DNA of 64,000 nt, from the NCBI GenBank assembly GCA_945883825.1, contig CAMCYF010000002.1, positions 1-64,000 on the forward strand, given 5' to 3'. Source of the stretch: Chitinophaga pinensis. GTDB lineage: Bacteria > Bacteroidota > Bacteroidia > Flavobacteriales_D > Crocinitomicaceae. The notes under the pieces were generated by a model. The model saw nothing but the letters and a program-made list of their open reading frames with translations, did not search any database and had not been told where the DNA came from. Of the stretch, positions 1 to 8,533 are shown piece by piece (the first letter of the stretch is position 1; each line of letters starts with the position of its first letter). The position numbers and the translations under genes were made by a program.

Positions 1-491
1 ACACAGTAAAGACCATTTAAGTTTAATGAAATTGGTGTTAGCAGTTCTCCGCGGCCTTTTGCAAGTTGTGGTTCATTCCGAATAAAAAAAGGACAATCAC
101 TTCCCAATTCAGCTGCTAGGAGACATAAAATTTCAATGTCTAATTTTAAGGAAAATAGTTCATTTAAAGCTAAGAGCACATGTGCAGCATCCGAAGAACC
201 TCCACCAAGACCTGCACCAATTGGAATTTGCTTGCGTAAATGAATACGTACATTTCCTATTCCATAGTGCGACTTCATTAAGTAAAATGCCTTTTCACAT
301 AAATTTTCTCCTCTGGCTCCAGGAATTTCTATTCCTGTTTGTTCGAAAGAAAAATCAGCAGAAAGTGTTAGCTCAAGAATATCATAAAAAGGAATCTGTA
401 CCATGCAGGTCTCAATTTCATGAAAACCATCGTTGCGCATACTAAGTATCTGTAAACCAAGATTTATTTTTGCCGGTGGAAACAATATCAT
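1..491 (-). CDS. ispE: 4-diphosphocytidyl-2-C-methyl-D-erythritol kinase (partial, 3' end off the window)
   Basis: IspE phosphorylates CDP-methylerythritol in the MEP pathway of isoprenoid synthesis. The minus-strand frame is open from an ATG at 491 to the left edge, about 163 codons of a protein usually near 270 residues. It begins MILFPPAKINLGL, the typical IspE N-terminus with the substrate-binding Lys-Asn. It carries the GHMP-kinase ATP loop IPIGAGLGGGSSDAA at about residues 90-104. A perfect TAACTTTG promoter box (496-503) lies only 4 nt before the ATG, so the mRNA is probably leaderless. The gene diverges from accA. A second MEP gene, ispF, lies at 24.6 kb. Identification is firm; only the C-terminal half is missing. 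Confidence 0.93.
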   Translation of the reverse strand, partial: MILFPPAKINLGLQILSMRNDGFHEIETCMVQIPFYDILELTLSADFSFEQTGIEIPGARGENLCEKAFYLMKSHYGIGNVRIHLRKQIPIGAGLGGGSSDAAHVLLALNELFSLKLDIEILCLLAAELGSDCPFFIRNEPQLAKGRGELLTPISLNLNGLYC

Positions 492-495
492 CTTA

Positions 496-503
496 CAAAG
501 TTA
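496..503 (-). promoter_or_regulatory. TAnnTTTG promoter box for ispE
   Basis: TAACTTTG read on the minus strand matches the Bacteroidota -7 consensus exactly. It ends 4 nt before the ispE ATG, so transcription should start at or next to the start codon. No good -33 TTG is visible. Confidence 0.55.
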
Positions 504-523
504 AAAGAACCGAGCAATTTTCT

Positions 524-531
524 TAAATTTG
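524..531 (+). promoter_or_regulatory. TAnnTTTG promoter box for accA
   Basis: TAAATTTG matches the -7 consensus and lies 19 nt before the accA ATG. Together with the ispE box at 496-503 it makes a compact divergent promoter pair. Confidence 0.5.
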
Positions 532-550
532 TTCTTTCAAATTAATATAA

Positions 551-1504
551 ATGACAACTTACCTAGATTTTGAAGAACCGCTAAAAGCTTTGGAAGAACA
601 AATCGAACAAACCAAAAAAATTGGTGAAACCACAGATGTGGACATGAGCGATAAAGTATCTGAACTTCAAAGAAAACTAGTAGCAAAAACAAAGGATATT
701 TTTTCAAAGTTAAGTCCTTGGCAAAGGGTACAACTCTCTCGCCATCCAGATCGCCCCTACACGCTTGCTTATATCAATGCCTTAACGGACGGTAATTTCA
801 TGGAACTTCACGGAGATAGAAATGTGAAAGATGACAAAGCAATGGTTGGTGGATTTGGATTATTGGATGGGAAAAGTGTGATGTTTATTGGGCAGCAAAA
901 AGGAATAAATACAAAAATGCGCCAATACCGAAATTTTGGAATGGCAAATCCTGAGGGCTATCGTAAAGCTTTGCGCTTGATGAAATTAGCAGAGAAATTT
1001 AATAAGCCAATTATAACTTTTATTGATACTCCCGGTGCTTTTCCTGGAATTGAAGCAGAAGAAAGAGGTCAAGGAGAAGCAATTGCTCGTAATATTTACG
1101 AAATGATGCGCTTAAAAGTTCCTGTTATTTGCATAATTATTGGAGAAGGAGCTTCTGGTGGAGCACTTGGAATTGGTGTTGGCGATAAGGTCGTAATGCT
1201 TGAAAATACATGGTATTCTGTTATCTCACCCGAATCTTGTTCTTCTATTCTATGGCGTTCTTGGGATTTCAAAGAGAAAGCTGCAGAAGCACTAAAACTT
1301 ACTTCAACAGATATGAAATCTCATGGCTTAGTAGATGAAGTGATAAAAGAACCTCTCAATGGTGCACACCGCGAACAGGAAAAAATGTTTTCCATTGTAA
1401 AAGAGAAGGTGAAGGAATACATCAAACAATTAGAAGCCATAAAACCCAACGAAAGAGTTGAACAACGTATTGAGAAGTTCAATAAAATGGGCGTTTGGAA
1501 ATAA
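551..1504 (+). CDS. accA: acetyl-CoA carboxylase carboxyltransferase subunit alpha
   Basis: AccA is the alpha subunit of the acetyl-CoA carboxylase carboxyltransferase, which moves the carboxyl group from carboxybiotin to acetyl-CoA in the first step of fatty acid synthesis. The 317-residue protein has the normal full length. It has the N-terminal helical region (1-60), [12 protein letters not shown] (about 66-77), the oxyanion-forming [14 protein letters not shown] (about 196-209) and [11 protein letters not shown] just after. The ATG at 551 gives the usual N-terminus. recG follows after 19 nt on the same strand and is probably co-transcribed. The biotin ligase needed for the partner BCCP is at 45.5 kb. 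Confidence 0.97.
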   Translation: MTTYLDFEEPLKALEEQIEQTKKIGETTDVDMSDKVSELQRKLVAKTKDIFSKLSPWQRVQLSRHPDRPYTLAYINALTDGNFMELHGDRNVKDDKAMVGGFGLLDGKSVMFIGQQKGINTKMRQYRNFGMANPEGYRKALRLMKLAEKFNKPIITFIDTPGAFPGIEAEERGQGEAIARNIYEMMRLKVPVICIIIGEGASGGALGIGVGDKVVMLENTWYSVISPESCSSILWRSWDFKEKAAEALKLTSTDMKSHGLVDEVIKEPLNGAHREQEKMFSIVKEKVKEYIKQLEAIKPNERVEQRIEKFNKMGVWK

Positions 1505-1523
1505 CCTTTTTAAGCAGCGCTAA

Positions 1524-3620
1524 ATGAACCAATTGCTACAAACACCTATTGAGTTTTTAAAAGGTGTTGGGCCTCAGCGTGCTGAATTGTTACAAAAAGA
1601 AATTGGGATTTTTACCTTTAAAGATTTACTTGAATATTATCCATTTCGTTACTTAGATCGATCTTCTTACCATCGGATTTCTGATTTGCCTTATGTTGAT
1701 ACATTTGTTCAACTAAGAGGCGTATTAAAAGAGGTAAAAGAAAGTGGTGCCGGGCGCTATAAAAAATTAACAGCGCGCTTTGAAGATGCTAGCGGAACGA
1801 TTGATTTAGTTTGGTTCCAGGGTTTTCAATGGATAAAACCAAATTTAAAACTCAATGTAGAATACCAGGTTTTTGGTAAAGCAAAGTTATATAGCTCAAC
1901 TTGGAATATCCCGCATCCTGAATTAACGCTTTTCTCAGAATTAACAATTCGAACTGGCTTACAAGCAGTTTATTCTAGCACAGAAAAACTAAGTGCCAGA
2001 AACCTTCATTCAAAAGGGATTGAAAAACTAGTTCATGCCTTAATTCCACAAATATCTGGCTTAATCCCAGAAATACTTCCAGAATTGATAAGCACGCAAC
2101 ACAACCTTATTTCAAGAGAAAAAGCACTGATGGGAATTCATATTCCAAAAAATGAGCAGGAGTTTCAACAAGCACGCTTGCGTTTAAAATTTGAAGAATT
2201 ATTTTTCCTGCAACTTGAAATGCTGCTTAGAAAAGAGGTGAGTTCGAAGAAATTAAATGGATTTGTTTTCAAAGAATTAGGAGAGCCTTTTAATACGTTT
2301 TATAGCCAACACATGCCTTTTGAACTTACAAATGCGCAAAAAAGGGTTATCAAAGAAATTCGGAAAGACTTTTTAAGTGCAAAACACATGAACCGCCTTC
2401 TGCAAGGAGATGTTGGAAGTGGAAAAACACTTGTTGCGCTCTTAACTATGTTGATAGGAATTGGGAGTGGTTTTCAGTCGGCACTAATGGCACCTACAGA
2501 AATTCTTGCTGCTCAGCATTTTGAATCCATTCAAAAACTGCTAGCTCCCTTAAATCTTAAAGTTGCACTTCTGACTGGTTCGGTAAAAAAAGCAGCTCGA
2601 AAAGTAATTCACGAAGGATTATTAGATGGAAGTATTCAACTCTTAATCGGTACTCATGCCTTATTGGAAGACACTGTCCAATTTCAGAATTTAGGACTTG
2701 TGGTAATCGATGAACAACACCGATTTGGAGTGGCGCAAAGAGCAAAAATGTGGCGAAAAAATACGGTGCCACCGCATGTGCTAATTATGACTGCAACACC
2801 AATTCCAAGAACACTAGCAATGACATTTTATGGTGACTTAGAGGTTTCTGTAATCGATGAACTTCCTCCGGGAAGAAAACCAATTTCTACAATTCATCGC
2901 TTTGAAAGTCACCGCTTGCGACTCTTTGGTTTCATGAAAGAACAAATTGCCTTGGGAAGGCAGATTTATGTAGTTTATCCGCTTATTAAAGAATCAGAAA
3001 CCCTAGATTTTCATAATCTAATGGATGGCTTTGAGGCAGTATCACAGTCTTTTCCTATGCCAGAATATCAAGTTAGTATTGTCCACGGAAAAATGAGACC
3101 TGAAGATAAAGATTTTGAAATGCAGCGTTTTGTGAAAGGTGAAACTCAAATAATGGTCGCAACTACTGTGATTGAAGTTGGAGTAAATGTCCCAAATGCC
3201 TCAGTAATGGTAATTGAAAGTGCGGAAAGATTTGGTTTATCTCAATTGCACCAATTGCGCGGACGTGTAGGTCGAGGAGCTGAAAAATCTTACTGCATTC
3301 TAATGACCGGTGAAAAACTTTCAAAAGAAGGTTTAAAAAGAATGGAAACAATGGTACAGACAAATGATGGATTCATAATTTCTGAAGTAGATTTACAACT
3401 GCGGGGGCCTGGCGATCTTATGGGAACACAACAAAGTGGTGTTTTGGATTTGAAAATTGCCGACCTAGCAAGAGATGGACAAATAGTAACAATCGCTAGA
3501 GATGCAGCACGAAATTTAATTCAAGAAGACGCTGATTTTAGCATGACAAAACACCAAAAATTAAAAGAAAGTGTTCAGGAAATTTTACGCAAAAAGCCCA
3601 ATTGGGGTCGAATCGCCTAA
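1524..3620 (+). CDS. recG: ATP-dependent DNA helicase RecG
   Basis: RecG is a superfamily 2 DNA translocase that regresses stalled replication forks and processes Holliday junctions. The 698-residue protein is full length. The N-terminal OB-fold wedge domain includes FVQLRGVLKEV at about 60-70. Walker A is GDVGSGKT (about 293-300), motif II is the RecG/Mfd-type DEQH in VVIDEQHRFG, motif III is MTATPIPRTLAM, and motif VI is QLRGRVGRG. The C-terminus has the expected DLQLRGPGDLMGTQQSG segment. It sits 19 nt after accA and ends 7 nt before the convergent acyl-CoA dehydrogenase, leaving no room for a separate terminator. Confidence 0.97.
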   Translation: MNQLLQTPIEFLKGVGPQRAELLQKEIGIFTFKDLLEYYPFRYLDRSSYHRISDLPYVDTFVQLRGVLKEVKESGAGRYKKLTARFEDASGTIDLVWFQGFQWIKPNLKLNVEYQVFGKAKLYSSTWNIPHPELTLFSELTIRTGLQAVYSSTEKLSARNLHSKGIEKLVHALIPQISGLIPEILPELISTQHNLISREKALMGIHIPKNEQEFQQARLRLKFEELFFLQLEMLLRKEVSSKKLNGFVFKELGEPFNTFYSQHMPFELTNAQKRVIKEIRKDFLSAKHMNRLLQGDVGSGKTLVALLTMLIGIGSGFQSALMAPTEILAAQHFESIQKLLAPLNLKVALLTGSVKKAARKVIHEGLLDGSIQLLIGTHALLEDTVQFQNLGLVVIDEQHRFGVAQRAKMWRKNTVPPHVLIMTATPIPRTLAMTFYGDLEVSVIDELPPGRKPISTIHRFESHRLRLFGFMKEQIALGRQIYVVYPLIKESETLDFHNLMDGFEAVSQSFPMPEYQVSIVHGKMRPEDKDFEMQRFVKGETQIMVATTVIEVGVNVPNASVMVIESAERFGLSQLHQLRGRVGRGAEKSYCILMTGEKLSKEGLKRMETMVQTNDGFIISEVDLQLRGPGDLMGTQQSGVLDLKIADLARDGQIVTIARDAARNLIQEDADFSMTKHQKLKESVQEILRKKPNWGRIA

Positions 3621-3627
3621 GAAAAAT

Positions 3628-4767
3628 TTATTTTAATATTCCACGAGAAATAACGATTTTTTGAACTTCCGAAGTTCCTTCATAAATCTGTGTAATTTTT
3701 GCATCTCGCATCATTCGCTCAACGTGATATTCTTTTACAAATCCATATCCACCATGAATTTGAACCGCTTCAACCGTTTGTTCCATTGCAACTTTTGATG
3801 CATATAATTTTGCCATTGCACTGGATTGGTCGTAATTTCTCCCTGCATCTTTATCCAAGGCAGAACTGTAAACTAAAAGTCGAGCTGCCTCAATTTCCGT
3901 TGCCATATCTGCCAATTTAAATGCTATTGCTTGATGTTTGTAGATTTCTTTGCCAAAAGCTTTTCGCTGCTTAGAATAAGCTAATGCTAACTCAAAAGCG
4001 CCACCAGCAATTCCCAAAGCTTGTGCAGCAATTCCAATACGGCCGCCAGCAAGAACCTTCATTGCAAAAGTAAATCCAAATCCGTCCTCCCCTATTCTAT
4101 TTTCTTTTGGAACCTTCACATCATTAAACATCAAAGTATGTGTGTCGCTTCCACGAATTCCCAATTTATCTTCTTTTGCGCCAACAATAAATCCTTCCAT
4201 TCCTCGCTCAATAATTAAGGCATTAATACCTTTGTGACCTAATTCTTTGTGCGTCTGTGCGATTACAATGTAGGTAGAAGCCGTGGAACCATTTGTAATC
4301 CAATTTTTTACGCCATTCAATAGATAATAGTCGCCCATGTCAATTGCTGTAGTTTGTTGCGAAGTTGCATCGGAACCTGCTTCTGGCTCTGATAAACAAA
4401 AAGCACCAATTTTCTCGCCTTTAGCAAGTGGAACTAAAAAATGTTGTTTCTGAGCTTCTGTTCCAAATTTCTCTAAACCCCAAGTTACTAGAGAATTATT
4501 TACAGACATACAAACAGAAGCAGAAGCATCAACCTTAGAAATTTCTTCAATTGCTAAAACATATGAAATCGTGTCCATACCACTTCCACCGTATTTTGGA
4601 TCGATCATCATGCCCATAAAACCGAGTTCTCCCAAAAGTTTCATTTCCTCTGCTGGAAATTTTTGAAGGTTATCGCGTTCAATAACACCAGGTTTTAATA
4701 CATTTTGAGCGAAATCGCGCGCTGCTTCTTTAACTGCAATCTGTTCTTCTGATAATTCAAAATTCAT
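3628..4767 (-). CDS. acyl-CoA dehydrogenase
   Basis: This FAD-dependent enzyme introduces the trans-2,3 double bond into acyl-CoA, either in beta-oxidation or branched-chain amino acid breakdown, and passes electrons to ETF. The 379 residues cover all three domains: the helical N-terminus, the FAD-contacting FCLSEPEAGSD (about 125-135), and the C-terminal catalytic Glu in YEGTSEVQKIVISR near residue 366. It most resembles the short-chain/butyryl-CoA type. Substrate length cannot be read from sequence alone. A TATTTTTG box lies 26 nt before the ATG. It is transcribed away from anmK. Confidence 0.93.
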   Translation of the reverse strand: MNFELSEEQIAVKEAARDFAQNVLKPGVIERDNLQKFPAEEMKLLGELGFMGMMIDPKYGGSGMDTISYVLAIEEISKVDASASVCMSVNNSLVTWGLEKFGTEAQKQHFLVPLAKGEKIGAFCLSEPEAGSDATSQQTTAIDMGDYYLLNGVKNWITNGSTASTYIVIAQTHKELGHKGINALIIERGMEGFIVGAKEDKLGIRGSDTHTLMFNDVKVPKENRIGEDGFGFTFAMKVLAGGRIGIAAQALGIAGGAFELALAYSKQRKAFGKEIYKHQAIAFKLADMATEIEAARLLVYSSALDKDAGRNYDQSSAMAKLYASKVAMEQTVEAVQIHGGYGFVKEYHVERMMRDAKITQIYEGTSEVQKIVISRGILK

Positions 4768-4793
4768 TGTTAGAATATTTCATTTAATTTTGA

Positions 4794-4801
4794 CAAAAAT
4801 A
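4794..4801 (-). promoter_or_regulatory. TAnnTTTG promoter box for the acyl-CoA dehydrogenase
   Basis: TATTTTTG on the minus strand, an exact -7 match 26 nt before the ATG. A TTTG lies a few nt further upstream, too close for a normal -33 element. Confidence 0.45.
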
Positions 4802-4828
4802 AGGCAAATCTTTTTTACATAGTTCTAC

Positions 4829-5899
4829 ATGTTAAAGAATATTGAAATAATTGGTTTAATGTCTGGAACTTCTCTCGATGGTTTGGATATCACGCATGTT
4901 GCATTTGATTTTTCTGCAGCGCTTCCAACATTTGAATTACTGCATTCAGAAACTCTTCCATATTCCGATGAAATTCTTGCAAAATTAAACGTAGCAAAGA
5001 CATTTTCAGTTCCTGAAATGCTGATGTTAGACAAAGAAATTGGCCGATTTTATGCACTAAAAGTAGTAGATTTCATAGAAAAAAATAAAATCAGTGTCAA
5101 AACTATTTCTGCAATTGCTAGCCATGGACAAACTATTTTTCACCAACCTGAAAATGGTTTTACGCAGCAAATTGGTTGTGGATCAACTTTAGCTTTTCTC
5201 ACTGGAATTCCTGTAATAAATGATTTTCGTAGCTTGGATGTTGTTGCTGGTGGACAAGGTGCACCCTTGGTTCCTATTGGTGACTTTTTACTGTTTTCGG
5301 ATGAAGCGGATGCTTTTTTAAACATTGGGGGTTTTGTAAATATTAGTTTTAAAAAAGGTGATGAAATTACTGCTTTTGATATATGTCCTGGAAATTTACC
5401 CTTGAATCAATTTGCAGAAATAATTGGTCTAAAATATGATAAAAACGGTGAAATTGCTAAAAAAGGACAATTAGACGACAGCTTACTCAAAAAATTAAAT
5501 AACATTAATTATTATTCTTTGTCAGCTCCAAAATCTCTTGGAACAGAATGGTTGGAAAAACAATTTTTATCTTTAATTCCTAAAGAGCTTAGTCCTGAAA
5601 AAAAAATAAGAACAATTACAGAACATATCGCTTTTCAAATATCAGCTGTTCTTAATGACCAACAACTCAAGTCTGTATTTATAACAGGAGGAGGCGCTCA
5701 CAATAATTTCCTAATAGAATGCCTTAAACAGCATTTTTCTGGAAATATAATTGTTCCTGAATCTAAACTTATAGATTTCAAAGAAGCAATCATTTTTGCA
5801 TTTTTGGGTGCACGTTATTTGCGCAATGAGGAGACAACTATCTCAAGTGTTACAGGAGCTAAATTATCGCTTTGCACAGGTGTATATCATAGAATTTAA
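4829..5899 (+). CDS. anmK: anhydro-N-acetylmuramic acid kinase
   Basis: AnmK phosphorylates and opens 1,6-anhydro-MurNAc to MurNAc-6-phosphate during recycling of cell-wall fragments. The 356-residue protein carries the ATPase phosphate-1 loop MSGTSLDGLD near residue 11, the catalytic-Asp region NDFRSLDVVAGGQGAPLVP (about 130-148), FLNIGGFVNIS and the adenosine motif GGGAHNNFL. Length and order match the family. It diverges from the acyl-CoA dehydrogenase across 61 nt. No clear -7 box precedes it. murQ, the usual next enzyme, is not in the window. Confidence 0.95.
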   Translation: MLKNIEIIGLMSGTSLDGLDITHVAFDFSAALPTFELLHSETLPYSDEILAKLNVAKTFSVPEMLMLDKEIGRFYALKVVDFIEKNKISVKTISAIASHGQTIFHQPENGFTQQIGCGSTLAFLTGIPVINDFRSLDVVAGGQGAPLVPIGDFLLFSDEADAFLNIGGFVNISFKKGDEITAFDICPGNLPLNQFAEIIGLKYDKNGEIAKKGQLDDSLLKKLNNINYYSLSAPKSLGTEWLEKQFLSLIPKELSPEKKIRTITEHIAFQISAVLNDQQLKSVFITGGGAHNNFLIECLKQHFSGNIIVPESKLIDFKEAIIFAFLGARYLRNEETTISSVTGAKLSLCTGVYHRI

Positions 5900-5982
5900 G
5901 CAACTTATATACCCCACTTTATTCACAATTAACTTGTTCGTAACTATCAATAAAAATCAAATTCACAAAAAGACAATTTGTG

Positions 5983-5990
5983 TAACTTCG
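5983..5990 (+). promoter_or_regulatory. possible promoter box (TAACTTCG) for nhaD
   Basis: TAACTTCG differs from TAnnTTTG at one position and lies 46 nt before the nhaD ATG. The identical variant precedes the small exported protein gene at 50476. The call is weak. Confidence 0.3.
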
Positions 5991-6036
5991 CTTCGCATTT
6001 TTGTTGTTGAAATCAAGTTTATTAATTAATTTACAA

Positions 6037-7389
6037 ATGGAAATTTATCTCATTGCTTTTTTTATTCTTGGATACGTAGCAATAACAATGGAGCATTCTC
6101 TAAAATTAGATAAATTAATCCCTGCACTTTTAATGATGGTTGCCTGTTGGACAGTCATAGCAATTAATGTAGATAATATAACATATTGGATTGATGCAGA
6201 AGGAATTGCAAAAGAATTTACAGGAGGAAATTATTTGGGAATTGAACATGTAAATAAAACACTACTCCATCATTTTGGGAAAACTGTAGAAATATTAGTG
6301 ATTATGATGGGGGCAATGGCGATTGTTGAAATGATAGATTACTTTGATGGGTTTTCTTCCATTAAAGACCTTATAAAATCTCGTAAAAAAACCACTATTC
6401 TTTGGATTGTTTCAATAATAGCGTTCTTGCTATCATCCATTATTTACAACATGTTGGCTACAATTGTATTGATAACTGTTTTGCGAAAAATTATTAGTAA
6501 CAAAGAAGATCGTATGTGGTATTCAGGATTCATAATTATTGCTGCAAATGCTGGTGGATGTTGGACTCCCGTTGGTGATATTACAACTACAATGCTATGG
6601 TCTGCACACCAAGTTTCTACAGGTAATTTAATGTTGAAAGTAGTTGCCCCATCCTTAATCTGTATGTTGCTTCCACTTATCGCAGCTTTATTTATGCCAG
6701 TATTTAGAGGGGAAATTGAACTTGTTGACGAAGAAAAAGTTAGAGCGAAAAAAGTTAACCCAAATTCTAAGTTTATGCTCTATTTTGGTTTAATTCTAAT
6801 CATCTTTGTACCTATTTTTGAAACTATAACACATCTTCCTCCCTACATGGGAATGATGGGTGCTTTAGCTTTATTTTCAGTAACTGCTGAAGGTTTAATT
6901 AATAGTAAAAAAGGCAAGAAGAGAATTATATCTGAAGTGGGTGTTTTGCATCAAGGTCCTACAATGAAAGCATTAAGTAAAGTGGAAATGCCTTCTTTTT
7001 TATTTTTCTTAGGAATATTAATGACTGTTGCAGCACTTCAATCAACGGGAATGATTTATAATTTAGGGGAATTCGCGAGAAACTCTGAGGTTTCTAAAGA
7101 TATCATTGTTATCTCTTTAGGGCTTATATCCGCCATTATTGATAATGTTCCATTAGTTGCTGCATCATTTGGCATGTTTAATGACTTACCTGGATCTGAT
7201 GTTTGGTATTTTATTGCTTATGCTGCTGGAACAGGTGGTTCTATTCTTATTATTGGCTCTGCAGCAGGAGTTGTTGCAATGGGAATGGAAAAAATTTCTT
7301 TCTTCTGGTACTTTAAAAATATTGCTTTACTTGCTGCCTTAGGATATTTTGGTGGAATTGCTTTTTTTATTTTATTTCGTAACTTCTAA
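6037..7389 (+). CDS. nhaD: NhaD-type Na+/H+ antiporter
   Basis: NhaD exports Na+ in exchange for H+ across the inner membrane and belongs to the ion-transporter superfamily. The 450-residue protein has roughly a dozen hydrophobic segments. Conserved polar stretches are NAGGCWTPVGDITTTMLW in the middle and DNVPLVAA in the C-terminal half; these lie in the membrane core in this family. The ATG at 6037 starts directly with a membrane segment, MEIYLIAFFILG. An in-frame TTG 36 nt upstream would add an unconserved tail. It stands just before exbB with 21 nt between and may be co-transcribed with it. Confidence 0.9.
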   Translation: MEIYLIAFFILGYVAITMEHSLKLDKLIPALLMMVACWTVIAINVDNITYWIDAEGIAKEFTGGNYLGIEHVNKTLLHHFGKTVEILVIMMGAMAIVEMIDYFDGFSSIKDLIKSRKKTTILWIVSIIAFLLSSIIYNMLATIVLITVLRKIISNKEDRMWYSGFIIIAANAGGCWTPVGDITTTMLWSAHQVSTGNLMLKVVAPSLICMLLPLIAALFMPVFRGEIELVDEEKVRAKKVNPNSKFMLYFGLILIIFVPIFETITHLPPYMGMMGALALFSVTAEGLINSKKGKKRIISEVGVLHQGPTMKALSKVEMPSFLFFLGILMTVAALQSTGMIYNLGEFARNSEVSKDIIVISLGLISAIIDNVPLVAASFGMFNDLPGSDVWYFIAYAAGTGGSILIIGSAAGVVAMGMEKISFFWYFKNIALLAALGYFGGIAFFILFRNF

Positions 7390-7410
7390 TCTTTTTAACG
7401 TTAAAAAAAA

Positions 7411-8118
7411 ATGAACTTATTCTTTTTTCTACAAGCCAATCCAGGCCTTACTACAGGTAATGAAACAACAACTGGTGTAAAAGATGTTCCGATTTGGGAT
7501 ATTATTGATCAGTCTAACGGTGGAATTGGCTGGCTTATTAATTTAATCCTTTTAATCATGTTAGGCTATACCGTTTTTGTTTTTGTCGAGCGCTTTTTGG
7601 CGCTTAGAAAAGCGACAAAAGAGGATTCTGGCTTGCTTACCAATATTAAAACTCATTTGGCCAATGATAACATTCAAGGGGCAAAAGATGCATGCGAGGC
7701 CTCAGATTCTCCTATTTCTATCATGCTTGCTAAAGGAATTTCACGTATAGGCTCTGCTAAAAACGAAAGTATTGCTGCAACAATTGAAAATACTGGAAAG
7801 TTTGAAATTCTTCGCTTAGAACAACGCTTGAATTTCTTAGCAACTGCTGCTGGTGCAGCACCAATGATTGGTTTCTTAGGAACGACAATAGGAATGGTAG
7901 TCGTATTTATTGATTTACAAAATTCTAGTGCCCTTGAGCTGAAAACAATTGCTCCAGGAATTATGACCGCAATGGTAACTACTGTCGGTGGATTAATTGT
8001 AGGTATTCTCGCATTTATGGGCTACAACTTCTTAGTGGGTCAAATAGGAAAAGTTGTTTATCAAATGGAAAATGCTGCTCTTGAATTCATGGATATGTTG
8101 AATTCTCCAAAAAAATAA
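7411..8118 (+). CDS. exbB: MotA/TolQ/ExbB proton channel family protein
   Basis: ExbB forms the inner-membrane proton channel that, with ExbD, energises TonB. The 235-residue protein has three transmembrane segments: WLINLILLIMLGYTVFVFV (about 43-61), AAPMIGFLGTTIGMVVVF (about 150-167) and a third at about 190-212. The large cytoplasmic loop between the first and second is typical. The signature GFLGTTIGMVVVF is intact. exbD follows after 4 nt and a TonB-like gene directly after that, so the three form one operon. TolQ is the alternative name, but no pal or tolB is nearby. Confidence 0.9.
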   Translation: MNLFFFLQANPGLTTGNETTTGVKDVPIWDIIDQSNGGIGWLINLILLIMLGYTVFVFVERFLALRKATKEDSGLLTNIKTHLANDNIQGAKDACEASDSPISIMLAKGISRIGSAKNESIAATIENTGKFEILRLEQRLNFLATAAGAAPMIGFLGTTIGMVVVFIDLQNSSALELKTIAPGIMTAMVTTVGGLIVGILAFMGYNFLVGQIGKVVYQMENAALEFMDMLNSPKK

Positions 8119-8122
8119 AACA

Positions 8123-8533
8123 ATGGATCTTCGCCCTAGAAATAAAGTCAAAGTAGAAGGTGGTATGGCGTCTATGACGGACCTCGTCTTCTTGTTGCTG
8201 ATATTCTTCATTATCATGAGCTTAATGGCAAACAACCAAACTCCCATTGATTTACCTAAACCAGAAGAAAACCTCCCTACTGTTCAAGATCCCGTAGAAG
8301 CAATGGTTGTTATTACTGAAGATAATCGCTATGTAGTAATGCCTGGAGGAGATATGAGTAACCCAATGGATTTTGATGAAATAAAAGAAATTACAGGTGC
8401 GGCGGTAGCAAAGTCACAAAAATTAAAACTCAAAGTTGCTGGACACAGAAAAGCAAGTTATGAGGCAATTTTTAATGTTTTAGCCCTAGCACAAGCAAAT
8501 GGTTGGGACCCCGTTTTAGCATATGATAAATAA
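8123..8533 (+). CDS. exbD: biopolymer transporter ExbD/TolR
   Basis: ExbD is the one-membrane-span partner of ExbB. It has 136 residues. A short cytoplasmic N-terminus contains VEGGMASMTDLVFLLLIFF, with the proton-carrying Asp (about residue 20) at the start of the membrane helix as in all ExbD/TolR proteins. A periplasmic domain of about 95 residues follows. It begins 4 nt after exbB and its stop codon directly abuts the next start (8534), so translation is probably coupled. Confidence 0.92.
   Translation: MDLRPRNKVKVEGGMASMTDLVFLLLIFFIIMSLMANNQTPIDLPKPEENLPTVQDPVEAMVVITEDNRYVVMPGGDMSNPMDFDEIKEITGAAVAKSQKLKLKVAGHRKASYEAIFNVLALAQANGWDPVLAYDK

Noticed and set aside
182-445. Plus-strand open frame of 87 codons
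   Set aside because: It lies entirely antisense to ispE, whose GHMP motif is clear, and has no recognisable product.
6001-6036. TTG start 12 codons upstream of nhaD
   Set aside because: The added residues are not membrane-like or family-like, and the ATG at 6037 starts directly with the first membrane span.
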